A DNA stretch of 64,000 nucleotides from Sinohyriopsis cumingii (GCA_028554795.2 CM068835.1:29204311-29268310); one strand, 5' to 3'. Numbered from the stretch's first letter, positions 16,111 through 28,020 are shown. Made by a program: numbers and translations. The notes: generated by a model not told the origin, from the letters alone.

Positions 16111-16360
16111 GATCTGCAGCCCAACCTTGACAACATACACGACACCAAATAAATTTCCCCCCCCCCCCCCGAAAATCCTTGTTTTTTCCTTGTCCAGAAT
16201 CATTGATTTTGCACACAAAAATTGCACTCGGGGACGAATTTACGCAAATTAATTTTCGTGGGAAGCTTTATTTTTGAAATCTGAGGCTTCTACGGAGAAA
16301 GTTCTCGTAGGAGGCTTTATTTTGGCGGAACCGTCTAGTCTGTAGAACTTCCCTGCTGCT
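16111..16360 (-). repeat. Polinton right terminal inverted repeat (250 bp)
   Basis: Inverted copy of 1228-1477. The G-rich tract of the left TIR is a pure run of 14 C here (16157-16170). The 42-bp gap between this TIR and the first gene (ATG at 16069) must hold any promoter of the capsid operon, unless it lies inside the TIR. Confidence 0.95.
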
Positions 16361-16367
16361 AGTTATT
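16361..16367. repeat. Target-site duplication of the Polinton, right copy
   Basis: AGTTATT, identical to 1221-1227, directly after the last TIR base. Confidence 0.8.
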
Positions 16368-16820
16368 GCATTTGTATGGGAAAGTATGAACGAGTTGGTT
16401 TTTTTTCGGAAGGATACTGCACAACCTTTGGGAGTACAGTATTCATCCGAGAAAACGAGTTCATTTTTCCCCTTTAAATGCAGTTAACTTTTTTTATTAT
16501 ATACTCATTTTCTTATTCTACCTAAGGCTTAATTATAAAAAATACACACTATAATAAACAAAGTAATTGAATTTATGCTGTAATAAAAATAAATACACAA
16601 CCGTAGATTTATCAATACACAATAGCAATATTAATGCGCACATAGCACCGACCTTTGAAATTTGTCGTGCGATCGACAGTAGTTAAAAAAGAATTGTAGT
16701 TCTGGTCTACTTAAAAATGATATAGTCATTTTGTCAATGAATGCGCACTGCGACAACTTTTCCATTTAGTCGATGGTATTTATGCTGATCCAACTCAGAT
16801 TGTTTTTTCTGATTACTTTA
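16368..16820. other. AT-rich flank without a recognisable gene
   Basis: This should be the right-hand half of the sequence into which the Polinton inserted. It is AT-rich with short poly-T tracts, and I see no coding signal or further polymerase-relic sequence. Confidence 0.5.
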
Positions 16821-17210
16821 GACTACGAAACAAATCCAAAAATAATCCAAGAATAATCCAATAATTAAAAAATAGAAGTCCTAGTAGTAAAAAGTCCTAA
16901 TGAAACTGAATTCGAATCCCGATGAAATTAAAAATGGAAGGCAATGACGTATGCTGTGATCAGGGTCGTACTGATGTGTCGACAGTTCTCTGTTGAATCA
17001 CAGAAAATATTACTCCAGTGTTTAAATTCTGTGTAAATTTCTATAAATGTCCTTGTCCAAGAATTAGTTTAGAGCACTAGTATTTCCAGGGAAAAATATC
17101 TCTTGGAATCCAAAAAATTTGAAGAAAACAAAAATAATAACCCCAAAAACTGGTCACAACATAAAACACTTAGACTTCTCAAGTGTTATGGCAAGAATGG
17201 CTCTTCTTTC

Positions 17211-17870
17211 TCAAAACATCAATACTAAATCAGTCCAAAGAAACCTGGTTTTCTTGCTCAATAAATTTGTCAGGGGTTCAGCAATTATGGTAAAACTGGA
17301 ATACATTTTCCGATAGTATCCAGCCATACCTAAAATTCGCATCAGTTGCTTTTTACTAACATGCACAAGGAATTCAGAGATAGCCTTGACCTTAGCATCT
17401 ATAGGTTTAATTTGTTCATGTCCCACAATATGTCCTAGAAATGTTACACTAGCACGGCAGAACTCACTTTTGGATAAATTAATTGTTAAACTTGCATCAG
17501 TGAATCTGTCAAAGAATTTCCGAATTGTCGCTAAATGTTCTTTCCAGGTGTTGTTGTAGATTATGACATCATCGATGTAAGCATCACAATTGTCTAGACC
17601 AGAGGTGATCATATTAATTAGATGTTGAAAAGTACTTGGCGAACCTTCCATCCTAAACGTCATCACTTTATACTGATTAAGTCCATCTAGAGTCACAAAT
17701 GCCCAAATTTCCTTTGCTCTTTCCGTCAGTGGAATTTGCCAAAATCCTTTCAGAAAGTCAATTTTAGTGACATACTTGGCATTTCCGATTTTATCAATGC
17801 AGTCATAGATTCTTGGTAATGGAAATGAATTTATTTTAGTCACACTGTTTACCTTCCAATTTAATTCCAA
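17211..17870 (-). pseudogene. Gypsy reverse transcriptase fragment
   Basis: About 219 open codons of RT. Visible motifs: WKVNSVTKINSFPLPRIYDCID, TKIDFLKGFWQIPL, KVMTFRMEGSPSTFQHLIN, active-site YIDDVIIYN, FLGHIVG and GMAGYYRKM. It lacks the upstream finger region and the RNase H part. The frame begins at the edge of an inverted duplication with 17985-18135. Confidence 0.8.
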
Positions 17871-17984
17871 GCCTTTGAAATAACACCCATACAGGATGAA
17901 CCCTCTCTAGTAGGAATACTTAAAAAAAGAAAGTCAGTATTTGTTGGAGAATGATTTAATAAGAGCCCAGTAAAAGCGACTGGA

Positions 17985-18135
17985 ATTCACCATGTATACT
18001 TGTTCCGAAACCAGATAAAACTTTCCACATGTGCATGGATTATTGGAAGGTGAACTGTGGGACTAAAACAGATTCATTTCCATTACCAAGAATCGATGAC
18101 TGCATTGATAAAATCGGAAATACCAACGTCATGGA
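17985..18135 (+). pseudogene. Inverted fragment of the same gypsy RT
   Basis: On the + strand the sequence reads LVPKPDKTFHMCMDYWKVNCGTKTDSFPLPRIDDCIDKIGN, a second copy of the RT start that also occurs on the - strand at 17760-17870. Immediately to the right the coding strand switches back to - (QLLFEYEHFFPDVPARTN, 18140-18240). So a small piece is inverted or was added as an inverted duplication. Confidence 0.75.
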
Positions 18136-18605
18136 AAATTTGTTTGTTCTTGCAGGAACATCTGGAAAAAAGTGCTCATATTCAAATAATAACTGTTTAA
18201 GTTCATTTCTTTCTTGCTCTTGCAAATGTGAGTTTCTGGTCCAGATCTTTCATAATTTCTGAATTCCGAAGATTTGTCACTCCAATGTCAGTAGAATCTG
18301 ATGATATTCCTTCACTTAAATCTTCATTGACTGGGACAGGTACAACAAAATTAATTGCATGTGTAACCTATCTCTATCAATATACAGGTACTCCATTATT
18401 TATTTAGATCCTAGGAGTACTATCATTATAATTTAACTCATTCATTTTCTTCTTAACTTTGCAAGGGCCCTAATACCTAATCTGAAGAAAATTTTGAAGA
18501 ATGAACAAGAGAGACAGGACTCTATTACCAGACTCAAAAGTTCTCTCCATTGAAGTTCTGTCAAACCATAATTTCACTTTTGACTTGAATTGCTAAATGC
18601 CAAAT

Positions 18606-19090
18606 TCAAGCATAATAGGCTGGAAAATTCCAGATATAAGATTTGACCCTTGACCGGATTGAACAGATTCGGGAAGGCCCAATTGAGTAAAACAACTTTA
18701 TGAAAGCTTTTACTATTGCTTTAGATTTAATATTCCTCAAAAGAATTGCCTCTGGAAACCTTGTTGACACACACATTATGGTCAACACGTATTGGTTAAC
18801 TGACTTGGTCTTAGGTAATGGACCAACACGATCTAACACAATTCTGCTAAATGGTTCGTCAAATGCAGGGATAGGTTGCAGATGATCCTTAGGTATCTTC
18901 TGATTGGGTTTTTCTACCATTTGACAAGTATGACAAGATCTACACTATTTACAAAAATCACTTTTAATTTTTCACCAATAGAAGTGATTCAAGATCTTGT
19001 GATAAGTCTTATTAATCCCTAAATGATGAGCCAAAGGAGTTTCATTGGCCAGACTAAGAATATCCTATCTGTACAATTCTGGAACTACAA
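18606..19090 (-). pseudogene. Gypsy integrase fragment
   Basis: Degenerate HHCC zinc-binding part (LAHHLGINKTYHKILNHFYW, CRSCHTCQMV) followed by the start of the catalytic core (PFSRIVLDRVGPLPKTKSVNQYVLTIMCVSTRFPEAI). It contains stops. In a normal gypsy element this would follow the RT; here it precedes it on the - strand. Confidence 0.7.
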
Positions 19091-19750
19091 TTTGATAGTT
19101 CACTGACCACTCATCACCAGCAGGTACCTCAGGAAGTCTCATTTTCTCATAAGAATTCCATTTTTAATGATATAACAGACAGGCACTTCAGTGGCTAATT
19201 CAGTTTCACCAATGGCCCTTTGAAACAAACAGGAGATCTCATGATCTTTTTCCTGTTCAACGACAAGTAATTGTTGTTTGTCATCCTGATTAGAATAAAG
19301 AGAATGAGTAGTTAAAAGAGGATCATTGTGATCAATACCTTTTGATTAATCCAAACAAGGAGTGAAAGTGACCTCATCAAAAACCTGCCCAATACATAGG
19401 TCAGCTAAAGGAATACTTTCCTGATCAACATCATTCTCCAGATCTTTCTTTTCCATAACTCTAGTAACTACACAAGCTGGGTATAAATCAGGGAATTCTT
19501 TTTCAAAATAGGATCGACTTTCTAATCCAAACAAGGCTTGTCAGTTACAAGTGGATTAACCACAACCTTATCTCCAGCTAGGTCATTGCCTGGTATTAAA
19601 TGTACGCCCTCAACGGGTAAAGCAAGCACTGTTCTGAATGTCGCAGGTCCTGAGACTAAGTCTGATGACAAATTTACACAATGGAGAGGAACATTAACAA
19701 AGCTGCACTCTACTCCCTGAATAAAAACACTCTCATTAGAAGAAGACTTC

Positions 19751-20318
19751 TCAGAAAAAGGCAAAGTACCTGACAATAAAAGACTGAGAAGCTCCCGTGT
19801 CGCTTAAAATTTTAGTAGGGATGGGATTGGTCAAATCACACAAAACTGAAATAGGGCATGAATTGTTCATAATTCTCCATAATAAAATCAGACTGGGGTT
19901 TATTAGACCCAACAAATTTATTGGCTTCAGTACATGACCGTGACCTTGACCTTTTAGAAATAAGAGCATTTGGAATAGGTCTGTCTTGCTTCTGATGCTT
20001 ATTTTTCAATTTATAGCAATCAGAAATAATGTGTCCTTTCTTCTTGCAATAGGCACACGTAGGAAGAGATAAGGAGTTTTGATCAAGCTTATCAGAAGCT
20101 TGATTTCTAAAAGCTGTGCCAGATTGAAAATTAGAAAGGCTTGTATTAGGCTGAAATACTTTTCTACCAGATGACTGCTGAGTCGAAGACAAGCCTACAA
20201 AAGAAATTGCATGCGCAAAGAAATATTCGTCAGCAGTATGAGCAGCATTTTCCAAGGTTTCGACCTTATGCTCCTTATTTCTTGCTTCGTTAAGGAAGCT
20301 TTGCCTCAGAAAGATCAT
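19751..20318 (-). pseudogene. Gypsy gag zinc knuckle and aspartic protease fragment
   Basis: The 20318-19836 frame has AAHTADEYFFAHAISF, a SCAN-like gag part, and the zinc knuckle CAYCKKKGHIISDC. The overlapping frame at 19751-19969 has KILSDTGASQSFIV, the DTG-A active site of a retroviral-type protease. The two frames overlap, as expected for a decayed gag-pro junction. 19340-19750 holds further short - strand fragments of the same polyprotein. Confidence 0.7.
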
Positions 20319-20855
20319 ATTTTCTGGCTAGTTGAAGCAATTCATCTTTTTTTCACAAAGTCTAGTCGTTCTAGGGTAGGATTTGAAAGGAAGATTTCCA
20401 CTTTTGATGATATTGTAAAAAGCTTGCTGATTTCACTAAAGATTTCTAAAATGAAAAATAATACTTGGGATTTAAAATGTTCAAGAGCTAGAGGAATTTA
20501 ATTTTCAAAAAACAAAGTTTTCTAAAATATTTTAGCCAAAATGTATATATCCCAAGGACGAGTGCCTAATTTTCTTTGTTACATTTTAGGCTCTTTAAAA
20601 CAGTAACAAGGAAAGAGTGAAGACAATGAGCTTTGTAAAAATTAACAAATAATTTATTTCCCTAGAAAAACAAGGTAAAAATGAGATAAAGAACTTATGG
20701 TCCTATGAATCAAATCCAAAAAATAATCCAAGAATAATCCAAGATGTAAAAATTAGAATTCCTAGTAATAAAAAGTCCTAATGAAATTTTTTTAAATAAA
20801 ACTAACAAACAATTAAATTAAATCAAATATACATTAAATCAGATATACACAACAC

Positions 20856-20908
20856 CACATACATACATACATACATACATACATACATACATACATACAT
20901 ACATACAT
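20856..20908. repeat. (ACAT)n microsatellite
   Basis: About 13 uninterrupted ACAT units. Confidence 0.95.
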
Positions 20909-21957
20909 TTTCGATTTATATCCCCATAAAATGTTTTTGTCAATATTATCAATTCACTGAAATAAATAAATAAATAAATTTAATGATCTTGATGAAAAAT
21001 GAACATAAAAAGTAATTTAAAAAAAAATAAAAAGTCTCTCATAATGCATTCTAAAAATTAGAAATTGCAGTAGAGAAAATAAAGAAAATAAAAATAAAAA
21101 ATAAAAATCGCAGTTATTCATTCTGTTCTTTCTCTAAATCTATCCATTCCTAAATCATAGCTCTGTGTCTTGAGAGTGAATCAATAGTGTTGTGCATAAT
21201 TGCAAACCAACCCCATTTAATACAAATACATTAAGTCAAAATTCATCCAAAACAGAGTAGGTGGTATTGAATGGCATGACACACACACTGATGTGCACTA
21301 ATAAACACATTGACAGACATGTTCCTATTTGGTCCCAACATTTATTATTATTATTTTCATTAATAGAAAAAATAGAGAATTATTACTAAATGAATGACAT
21401 TGATTATGATAAGAGAACAACAACTAAAGGGTAAAAAATTTCATAAAATATTATGCACAAATGAAGACAGTTTAAAGTTATTCTGATTTTAAACTTTATT
21501 CCAGTATGAATTCATTCTTGATTTTAATATACACTAAAAGGATAAACCCCTACTTTGCCATTAACCATGAAAATTGGAGTTGTCTTTTTTACATTTAATA
21601 TATATTCCACAAATTTAAATGTAATCTTTCTTTTATATATCCACCACCTCCTGAACATCTCTTGCCAACCAAGTTCCAATGCATCAAAGGCTCAAGGGTA
21701 AAAGTTGGTTGCTTTCAATTTAATTTAACTCTTGTAAATAGAATCAAAGCAATGAAAGAAAGAACAAAAACTAATGCTATAAAATCAGGTATGGAGAGTC
21801 TTATCCAGCATTTTTTCTATAATTTGTTCACTTTAAATTTATTTTAATTATTTTATTTATTTTTGCTTATTTTTAAAGTTTGTTTTTGTACTTGAGGCAT
21901 CCCGTCTTTATTATTATTATTATTATTATTATTGTTGTTGTTGTTGCCGTTATTACC

Positions 21958-21996
<39 letters not shown>

Positions 21997-23365
21997 TGTT
22001 TAAAAAAAGAAAGGATGGGATACAACTAATGAAGGATACGATATAGTTCACTTAAAAAAACAATAATAATAATTGTATGTCATTTACTTATACCAGAGTG
22101 GAGCAGCTGGCTGGAAGTGTTAAAACGATCATGAATTAATTGCAAGTGTTTACCATTCAAGACCAGAAAATGTTATAGGTGGCATTAAAGTGGCAGGGGA
22201 CAGTTTCGCATATTGGCCCTTGGCAAAGTTCTTAACTTAAAGGTATGGTGTAACTTTTTTGAGGTGAATTTTGTCTTTCCGGCCTGTGTTGTTCTTGAAA
22301 CTGATGTTCGGCATGTACACCTCATGTAGTCACTGCATAGTATGTAGCCAGTGAAATACTAATTGTTGGCAACCAATAGAGCTAGCTGCTTATTGCAGTA
22401 GACACGTTGGTTCAAGGCAAGTAGAATATCTCAAAATCTGATTGGATGACAACTATTTCGAATAGCATCAAACTATTAAGTACAGCACCACTTGTTCTCA
22501 AAAATGGCCTTCGGACATGAAAAATGCATGTTAAAATTTGGGGGTGGGGTGCATCAATTTTTTATTCTATAAATTTCCATTGACTTGTCAGATCAAGTGA
22601 ATTATATTCTTATGTGTTGCATTATTATACCTATCGAAAAATATGGACCTTTTTGACCTAACTTATACATTTATTTTTTTATGAATTTTTATATTCGGCA
22701 GGTGTATGCAACATTGAATTTGTGCATCAAAACCATCCTCTGCCCCCTCAAGCACTTCGTTGTTTTAGGCATCATCTGCTTCTTGTAATCCATGTCCCAG
22801 AGAGACATTTTTTTATTTCTCAAGAATTATTTAAAGCGTTTTATTGATTTGACAACAACGTACATGGCTCTGGATAGAATGGAGCCGAATTACAAGAATT
22901 TAACATGTCAGAATTATGGTCGGCCCAAAGAAAAACAACACCAGGTGAAATCTATTATATATTGGTGTAACAATTTGCCAATTTAAAAGTTGAAATCCAA
23001 TTTAGATTAATATGTCCTTGTGGACATTTAAACTTACGAGTAACAATTTCCGAAGATCACCTATTTTCGTTTCGGTAACAATATATTGATTAATAGACAT
23101 TATATAGGGACGGCAAAGGTTTTTGAGCCGTTTGTTATAAGCAGCTTGAAAACAGATAGTATGGTAATAGCATCTTAAAGATGAATAATAAAGTTTATGT
23201 GAAAAGGATATCTGGAAGATTGATTATGTCATTTTTTATACCGGTACCCTCAATTTTACGCACTCAAATTACAGAACAACGTCAGACGGACAGTATTTTT
23301 TTTTGTTTTAAATTGTATACATTATAAATTTAAACTGGTTGTATTATGTTATGTGATGAACTGAT
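20909..23365. other. Non-coding AT-rich stretch
   Basis: No gene seen. It holds AAATAAA-rich tracts near 20960-21110 and an ATT/GTT microsatellite at 21908-21996. Open frames here are short and without motif. Whether it is intronic or upstream of POLR1B cannot be decided, because exon 1 was not found. Confidence 0.5.
21908..21996. repeat. (ATT)n/(GTT)n microsatellite
   Basis: Two runs of ATT triplets separated by GTT triplets and CCGTTATTACCAGT. Confidence 0.95.
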
Positions 23366-23368
23366 GAT

Positions 23369-23979
23369 TTGTTTTGATGGCCTTTTATTGGCTTTTTACC
23401 CATGGCTTGGGTTGATGGCCTTGTAGTGGCTTTTAACTCATGGCTTGGGTTGATGGCTTTTTAGTGGCTTTTAACTCTTGACTTGGGTTGACGGCCTTGT
23501 AGTGATTTTTTTACCAACGGTTTGTTTTGATGGCCTTTTATTGGCTTTTTACCTATGGCTTGGGTTGATAGCCTTTTAGTGGCTTTTTAACCATGGCTTG
23601 GGTTGATGGCTTTGTAGTGGCTTTTAACTCATAGCTTGGGTTGATAGCCTTGTAGTGGCTATTTACCCATGGCTTGGGTTGATGGCCTTGTAGTGGCTTT
23701 TAACTCATAGCTTGAGTTGATGGCCTTTTAGTGGCTTTTTACCCATGGCTTGGGTTGATGGCCTTTTAGTGGTTTTTTACTCATGGTTTGGGTTGATGGC
23801 CTTATAGTGTTATTTTACCCATGGTTTGTTTTGATGTCCTTATAGTGGCCTTTTACCCATGGCTTGGGATGCTGGCCTTTTAGTGGCTTTTAACTCATGG
23901 CTTGGGATGATGGCCTTTTAGTGGCTTTGTACCCATGGCTTGGGTTGATGGCCTTGTAGTGGCTTTTAACTCATGGCTT
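23369..23979. repeat. 38-39-bp minisatellite, left part
   Basis: Tandem units of the type GGCTTGGGTTGATGGCC, TTTTAGTGGCTTTT, then TACCCAT or AACTCAT. The array is split by the LINE at 23980-30040 and continues at 30041. Confidence 0.95.
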
Positions 23980-24240
23980 TTTTTTTTTTTTTTTTTTTTT
24001 ATTAACCCCATAATAGGTTGACCACTGGGTCGGGGAACCATCCCAGGATCACCTTACAATCAAACATTTCTGGTTATCAGATAATCTAGGGATAATAAAT
24101 ATAATCTACAGAGAAAGTAAAAAAGAAAAACACACACACACACACACGCATATACACATGCATATGGCCAAAATCTAGGTGACATGGCTTTTGTGATATT
24201 ACAGTATTTTGTTCCTGTTTACCCTCAAGTCAGAGACAAG

Positions 24241-27200
24241 TTAAATGTTCATTGTTGAGGTCCATTTTTGAAGAAATTGGTCCTCTTTTTTATTTACCTT
24301 GGCAGTGTAATTTTCAATGTTCTTATGCATTGCAACTATTTGCTTAAAAGCAAAAATAGAAGGATTTTTCATATTGAATCTGCAAGTATAAATATAATAT
24401 TTTGCCAAAATAAGCAGAAAATTACCCAAACTGTCCAGTTGTTCACTTCCTAAAAATGTTTCTTTTTTGGACAGATGTACAATATTTGGGCAAAAAGGTG
24501 CAAAAACTTCATTAAAACGGTACCAAAACTGTGAAGTAATACTGCAGTCATAAAAGAGATGCTCAATACTTTCAGTTTCACTCTTACAGAAAGTACATTT
24601 GTTGTCATCAAATATGTTAATTCTTTTAAGAAAATCATTAGTAGCGATTATTCTGTGGATTAATTTAAAGTTAAAAGAGATCAACTTGGTATCCTTAGTA
24701 CAGCATTTTGCCCGGCTATATATATCAGACCACTCCTCACTACTTATATTTTTATTTAATACTTGCATCCAAGTTTCTTGCTTCACAGTGTGTTGCCTTT
24801 TAGCTTCCTGTAAAAGATCTTTGTAAATAAACTTGAGTGAATCTTGTTTTCGCAAGTTCGTTATTTTATCCTCCTGCTTATCAAAATTATTATGTACTAG
24901 GTGGTTTTTTATGGCATCTTTCCATGCCTTAGGAATTCTGGATATTAAGGAGAAGTATTTCAAGAAATCATCGCTTCCAGTTTTTTGTTTTATTATCTCA
25001 AAAGGTATTAAATTACCGTGAACATCTACTAGATCGTTCAGAATTTCAAAACCAGCTTCTGTCCAGGATTTGTATTGATAGATCATTTTAGGGGGGACAA
25101 AATTTAAAATACTCATGGATAGATACTCGTTAGGATTTTGCGGTTCTTCTTTCCATTTAGATACTGCCAAAATTACATCTCTCCAAAAACTGTTTTTAAT
25201 GAACTTACAAAATTCTTCTAATTTCCTTCTCCCTAAATTCCAAATATCCTTTTTATTTCTGAGTATAGTTGTATTGACTAAGTTCTGCCACATTCCATTT
25301 TCCTTTTCAAGCAATCTTTTAACCCATCTTATCTTAATATACCTAATGAATGAAAATATGTGTATCATATTTAGTCCTCCCTCGTTTTCTGGGGAAACTA
25401 GTATATCACGTTTTATTCTCTCTACTTTTCCACCCCATACAAATTTAAATAACATGCGATTTAGTTCTGCTTCAACTTTTGCTGATGGGTTAGGAAGTGC
25501 TGAAAAAAGATGTATGAATATGGGCAGAACAAGAGTCTTTACAACAATTACTTTACCAACTATTGATAGATGTCTTTGACTCCAGCTTGCCAATATTCGT
25601 TTTGCCTTTGTTAGTTTCTTCATATAATTGATTTCCACCATCTGTTGTAAATCTGGAGAAAATTCTATGCCAAGGAGTGTAAAGTTAGAAGAGGACCAAA
25701 TTAGGCCCATTTCGGGACATATTCTTTCATTAGAAAATTTCCTGTTTCCAATCCAAATAGCTTTTGTTTTTGTTATGTTACATTTAAGTCCCGATAATAG
25801 AGAAAAACCTTGCAAGATATTCATAGTTGCTTCAAGAGAAAAACTAGATCCATCAAGAAGAATAAAAGCGTCATCGGCATACTGACCCAATTTATATTCA
25901 CTGTCGTCAAAGATTACTCCCCGTACATCCACGTTTTGCTTTAAAGTTATAGCTAAAATCTCAACTCCAATGATAAACAAATAAGGTGCAAGGGGATCTC
26001 CTTGACGACATCCTCTTTCAAGTCTGAAAAAAGATGACATATGTCCATTATTTATAACACAACTATTAGAGTCATTACAAAACAGTTTAAACCACTTACA
26101 AACGGAATCACCAAAATTAAAAGATTGTAGAGCTTCTTCTACAAAGATCCAGTTAATTGAGTCAAAGGCTTTTTCGAAATCTATTAACAATAATAAACCA
26201 TATCTGTTTTCATTCTCAAGTTGGTCCATGATATCATATAATAGTCTGGTGTTTTCTCCAATGAATCTACCCTTCATATATCCTTTCTGAGTATCGCTGA
26301 TTATTGATGGAAGAACCTTTTTAATCCTAGCTGCAATTGCTCCCGAAGCAATCTTATAATCAGTATTTAAAAGTGATATAGGTCTCCAGTTTTTAAAATA
26401 TCTTCTGTCTTTTTCCTCCTTTGGTAGACAGGTGATGATTCCTTGAGTCTGAAAATCTGAAAGTTTTCCTACAGTATATCCGTAATTTATTGATCTACAT
26501 ATAAATCCCCCCAGAGACTTCCAAAAGAATTTATAGAACTCTACAGTGAATCCATCCGAGCCAGGACTTTTTCCATTTTCCATCCGTTTTAGAGACATAC
26601 CAAATTCATTAATTGTAAGCAGACCCTCGCATGATTCTCTTTCCTCTTGACTAAGTTTAATATTGTGATTAAAAAATCTATTTCGAGTTTCATGAATAGC
26701 CCCATCATCAAGCTGAGCAATTCTACTTTTGAACAATTCCATATAAAACTGTTTTTGTGCTTCTAAAATATCTATTTGGTCAGATATATTTGTCCCATCA
26801 TCTAAAATAATTTCCTTTATTGTCTTATTAACATAGTTTTTTTTTTCAAGATTTAAAAAGTACTTTGTGCTTTTTTCCCCAAATTCATACCATCTAGCTT
26901 TAGATCTTAATATAACACCTTCTATGTATTTTTTCCTAGATTCCTCTAATTCTGCTTTTTTTCTCTCTAAATTTTCCAGAATTTCCCCATTTATGTTATT
27001 CGACAGTCCCCCCTGAATTTCTATTATTTCCTGCTCAATTTTCTTTAATTTTTCCCGTTTCTCTTTTGATTTCCTAATAGAATAACCTATAGTTTCAGAT
27101 CTTATTTTCATTTTCAAAATTTCAAAGAACATTTGGTCGTTACAGGAAAGAGAAACATGGAGAGAGTCATCTTTATTTCCCCCTACATAATATTCATTTA

Positions 27201-28020
27201 CAGTGTCAGTTATACACTTTTTGACCAAATCAGTATACTCAATGTTCCTCAACAGTTGGTTATTAAATTTCCAATATCCTTTTCCCCTTGGAAACGTTGA
27301 AAACGCCACACTCAAAACAATAGCTGAATGATCAGTCTTGTACCCTGGTAAGATACATGCATCTGCTGTATTCATATGAATGTCATCTGCTACAAGAAAG
27401 TAATCTAGTCTACTTTGTTTCAAGGGAGATTTTTGCCTCCAGGTATACATCTTTAAGTCTTGGTTGGAATTTCGCCAGGGATCAATTAATTCCAATTCGT
27501 TTTTCAGGTCTTGAATCGCTGCCCTAGACTGTTGGTGTTTGTCATGTAAAATATTATAAGTATCCAAATCTAAGTCTTGAACAGTATTCCAGTCTCCGCA
27601 CATTATAATTGATGAGTTCTCAAAACATAAAGTCTCCTCCTTTAACTTTCTAAAAAAGCTAGGATTATCATCATTATAACCATACAAATTCACGAGGGTT
27701 ATTCTGTTGCCATTAATTGTAATATCTAAAATAATAAATCTCCCTTGACTGTCACATCTTTCTCTATGAATTATAAATTCAAAAGTATTTCTAAAAAATA
27801 TTGCAACCCCAGCACTCTTACTAGAGCAGTGGCTAAATATACATTTGTATCCCCATTCAGCTGCCCAATATATTTCATCGTTCTTTGTACTATGAGTTTC
27901 TTGCAAGCATATTATAGATACATTCTTTTGTTTTACCCAGTGAAAAATATCCCTTCGTTTTAAGACTGAACCTTGCAGGCCTCTAACATTAATAGATATA
28001 ATTTTTATTTTATTATCCAT
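24241..28020 (-). CDS. LINE ORF2: AP endonuclease and reverse transcriptase
   Basis: About 1,259 codons from the ATG at 28020 (a longer in-frame start exists at 28044). N-terminal endonuclease: IISINVRGLQG, ICLQETHS, IIMCGDWNTV and SRLDYFLV, with the DHS motif following. RT domain: LLLLIDFEKAFDSINW, GCRQGDPLAPYLF and active site QYADDAFILL near residue 720. The C-terminus has a zinc knuckle CTFCKSETESIEHLFYDC, typical of the L1/Tx1 group. The frame is uninterrupted, so this protein could be functional for target-primed reverse transcription. Assignment to Tx1 rather than plant-type L1 is by overall look only. Confidence 0.92.
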   Translation of the reverse strand: MDNKIKIISINVRGLQGSVLKRRDIFHWVKQKNVSIICLQETHSTKNDEIYWAAEWGYKCIFSHCSSKSAGVAIFFRNTFEFIIHRERCDSQGRFIILDITINGNRITLVNLYGYNDDNPSFFRKLKEETLCFENSSIIMCGDWNTVQDLDLDTYNILHDKHQQSRAAIQDLKNELELIDPWRNSNQDLKMYTWRQKSPLKQSRLDYFLVADDIHMNTADACILPGYKTDHSAIVLSVAFSTFPRGKGYWKFNNQLLRNIEYTDLVKKCITDTVNEYYVGGNKDDSLHVSLSCNDQMFFEILKMKIRSETIGYSIRKSKEKREKLKKIEQEIIEIQGGLSNNINGEILENLERKKAELEESRKKYIEGVILRSKARWYEFGEKSTKYFLNLEKKNYVNKTIKEIILDDGTNISDQIDILEAQKQFYMELFKSRIAQLDDGAIHETRNRFFNHNIKLSQEERESCEGLLTINEFGMSLKRMENGKSPGSDGFTVEFYKFFWKSLGGFICRSINYGYTVGKLSDFQTQGIITCLPKEEKDRRYFKNWRPISLLNTDYKIASGAIAARIKKVLPSIISDTQKGYMKGRFIGENTRLLYDIMDQLENENRYGLLLLIDFEKAFDSINWIFVEEALQSFNFGDSVCKWFKLFCNDSNSCVINNGHMSSFFRLERGCRQGDPLAPYLFIIGVEILAITLKQNVDVRGVIFDDSEYKLGQYADDAFILLDGSSFSLEATMNILQGFSLLSGLKCNITKTKAIWIGNRKFSNERICPEMGLIWSSSNFTLLGIEFSPDLQQMVEINYMKKLTKAKRILASWSQRHLSIVGKVIVVKTLVLPIFIHLFSALPNPSAKVEAELNRMLFKFVWGGKVERIKRDILVSPENEGGLNMIHIFSFIRYIKIRWVKRLLEKENGMWQNLVNTTILRNKKDIWNLGRRKLEEFCKFIKNSFWRDVILAVSKWKEEPQNPNEYLSMSILNFVPPKMIYQYKSWTEAGFEILNDLVDVHGNLIPFEIIKQKTGSDDFLKYFSLISRIPKAWKDAIKNHLVHNNFDKQEDKITNLRKQDSLKFIYKDLLQEAKRQHTVKQETWMQVLNKNISSEEWSDIYSRAKCCTKDTKLISFNFKLIHRIIATNDFLKRINIFDDNKCTFCKSETESIEHLFYDCSITSQFWYRFNEVFAPFCPNIVHLSKKETFLGSEQLDSLGNFLLILAKYYIYTCRFNMKNPSIFAFKQIVAMHKNIENYTAKVNKKEDQFLQKWTSTMNI

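Larger units (their letters stand above)
1228..16360. mobile_element. Complete Maverick/Polinton (adintovirus-like) element, 15.1 kb
   Basis: The element is bounded by 250-bp TIRs that start AGCAGCAGGG and by a 7-bp direct repeat. It carries the hallmark Polinton set: retroviral-type integrase, family-B-like polymerase, packaging ATPase, adenovirus-type cysteine protease and a capsid gene block. Layout from left: ATPase (-), zinc ribbon, PLA2 and integrase (+), polymerase-helicase (-), zinc protein, HNH and a helical protein (+), then eight capsid and accessory genes (-). TIR identity is about 98 percent, and three of the four mismatches lie in a G tract, so insertion looks recent. Several genes nevertheless carry frame breaks. 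By family knowledge such elements can act as transposons or as endogenous forms of virus-like particles; activity of this copy is not shown. Confidence 0.95.
16826..20790 (-). mobile_element. Scrambled Ty3/gypsy retrotransposon relic
   Basis: Contains gag zinc knuckle, protease, integrase and reverse-transcriptase fragments, all mainly on the - strand but not in the normal gag-PR-RT-IN order. A related direct repeat of about 80 bp (AAATCCAAAAA, TAATCCAAGAATAATCCAA, AAAAAGTCCTAATGAAA) lies at 16826-16905 and 20707-20787 and may be LTR remnants. Multiple stops and a small inverted segment show it is dead. Confidence 0.65.

Noticed and set aside
16157..16170. G/C run as an element-specific signal
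   Set aside because: The left TIR has interrupted G runs at the same place; simple slippage explains the difference.
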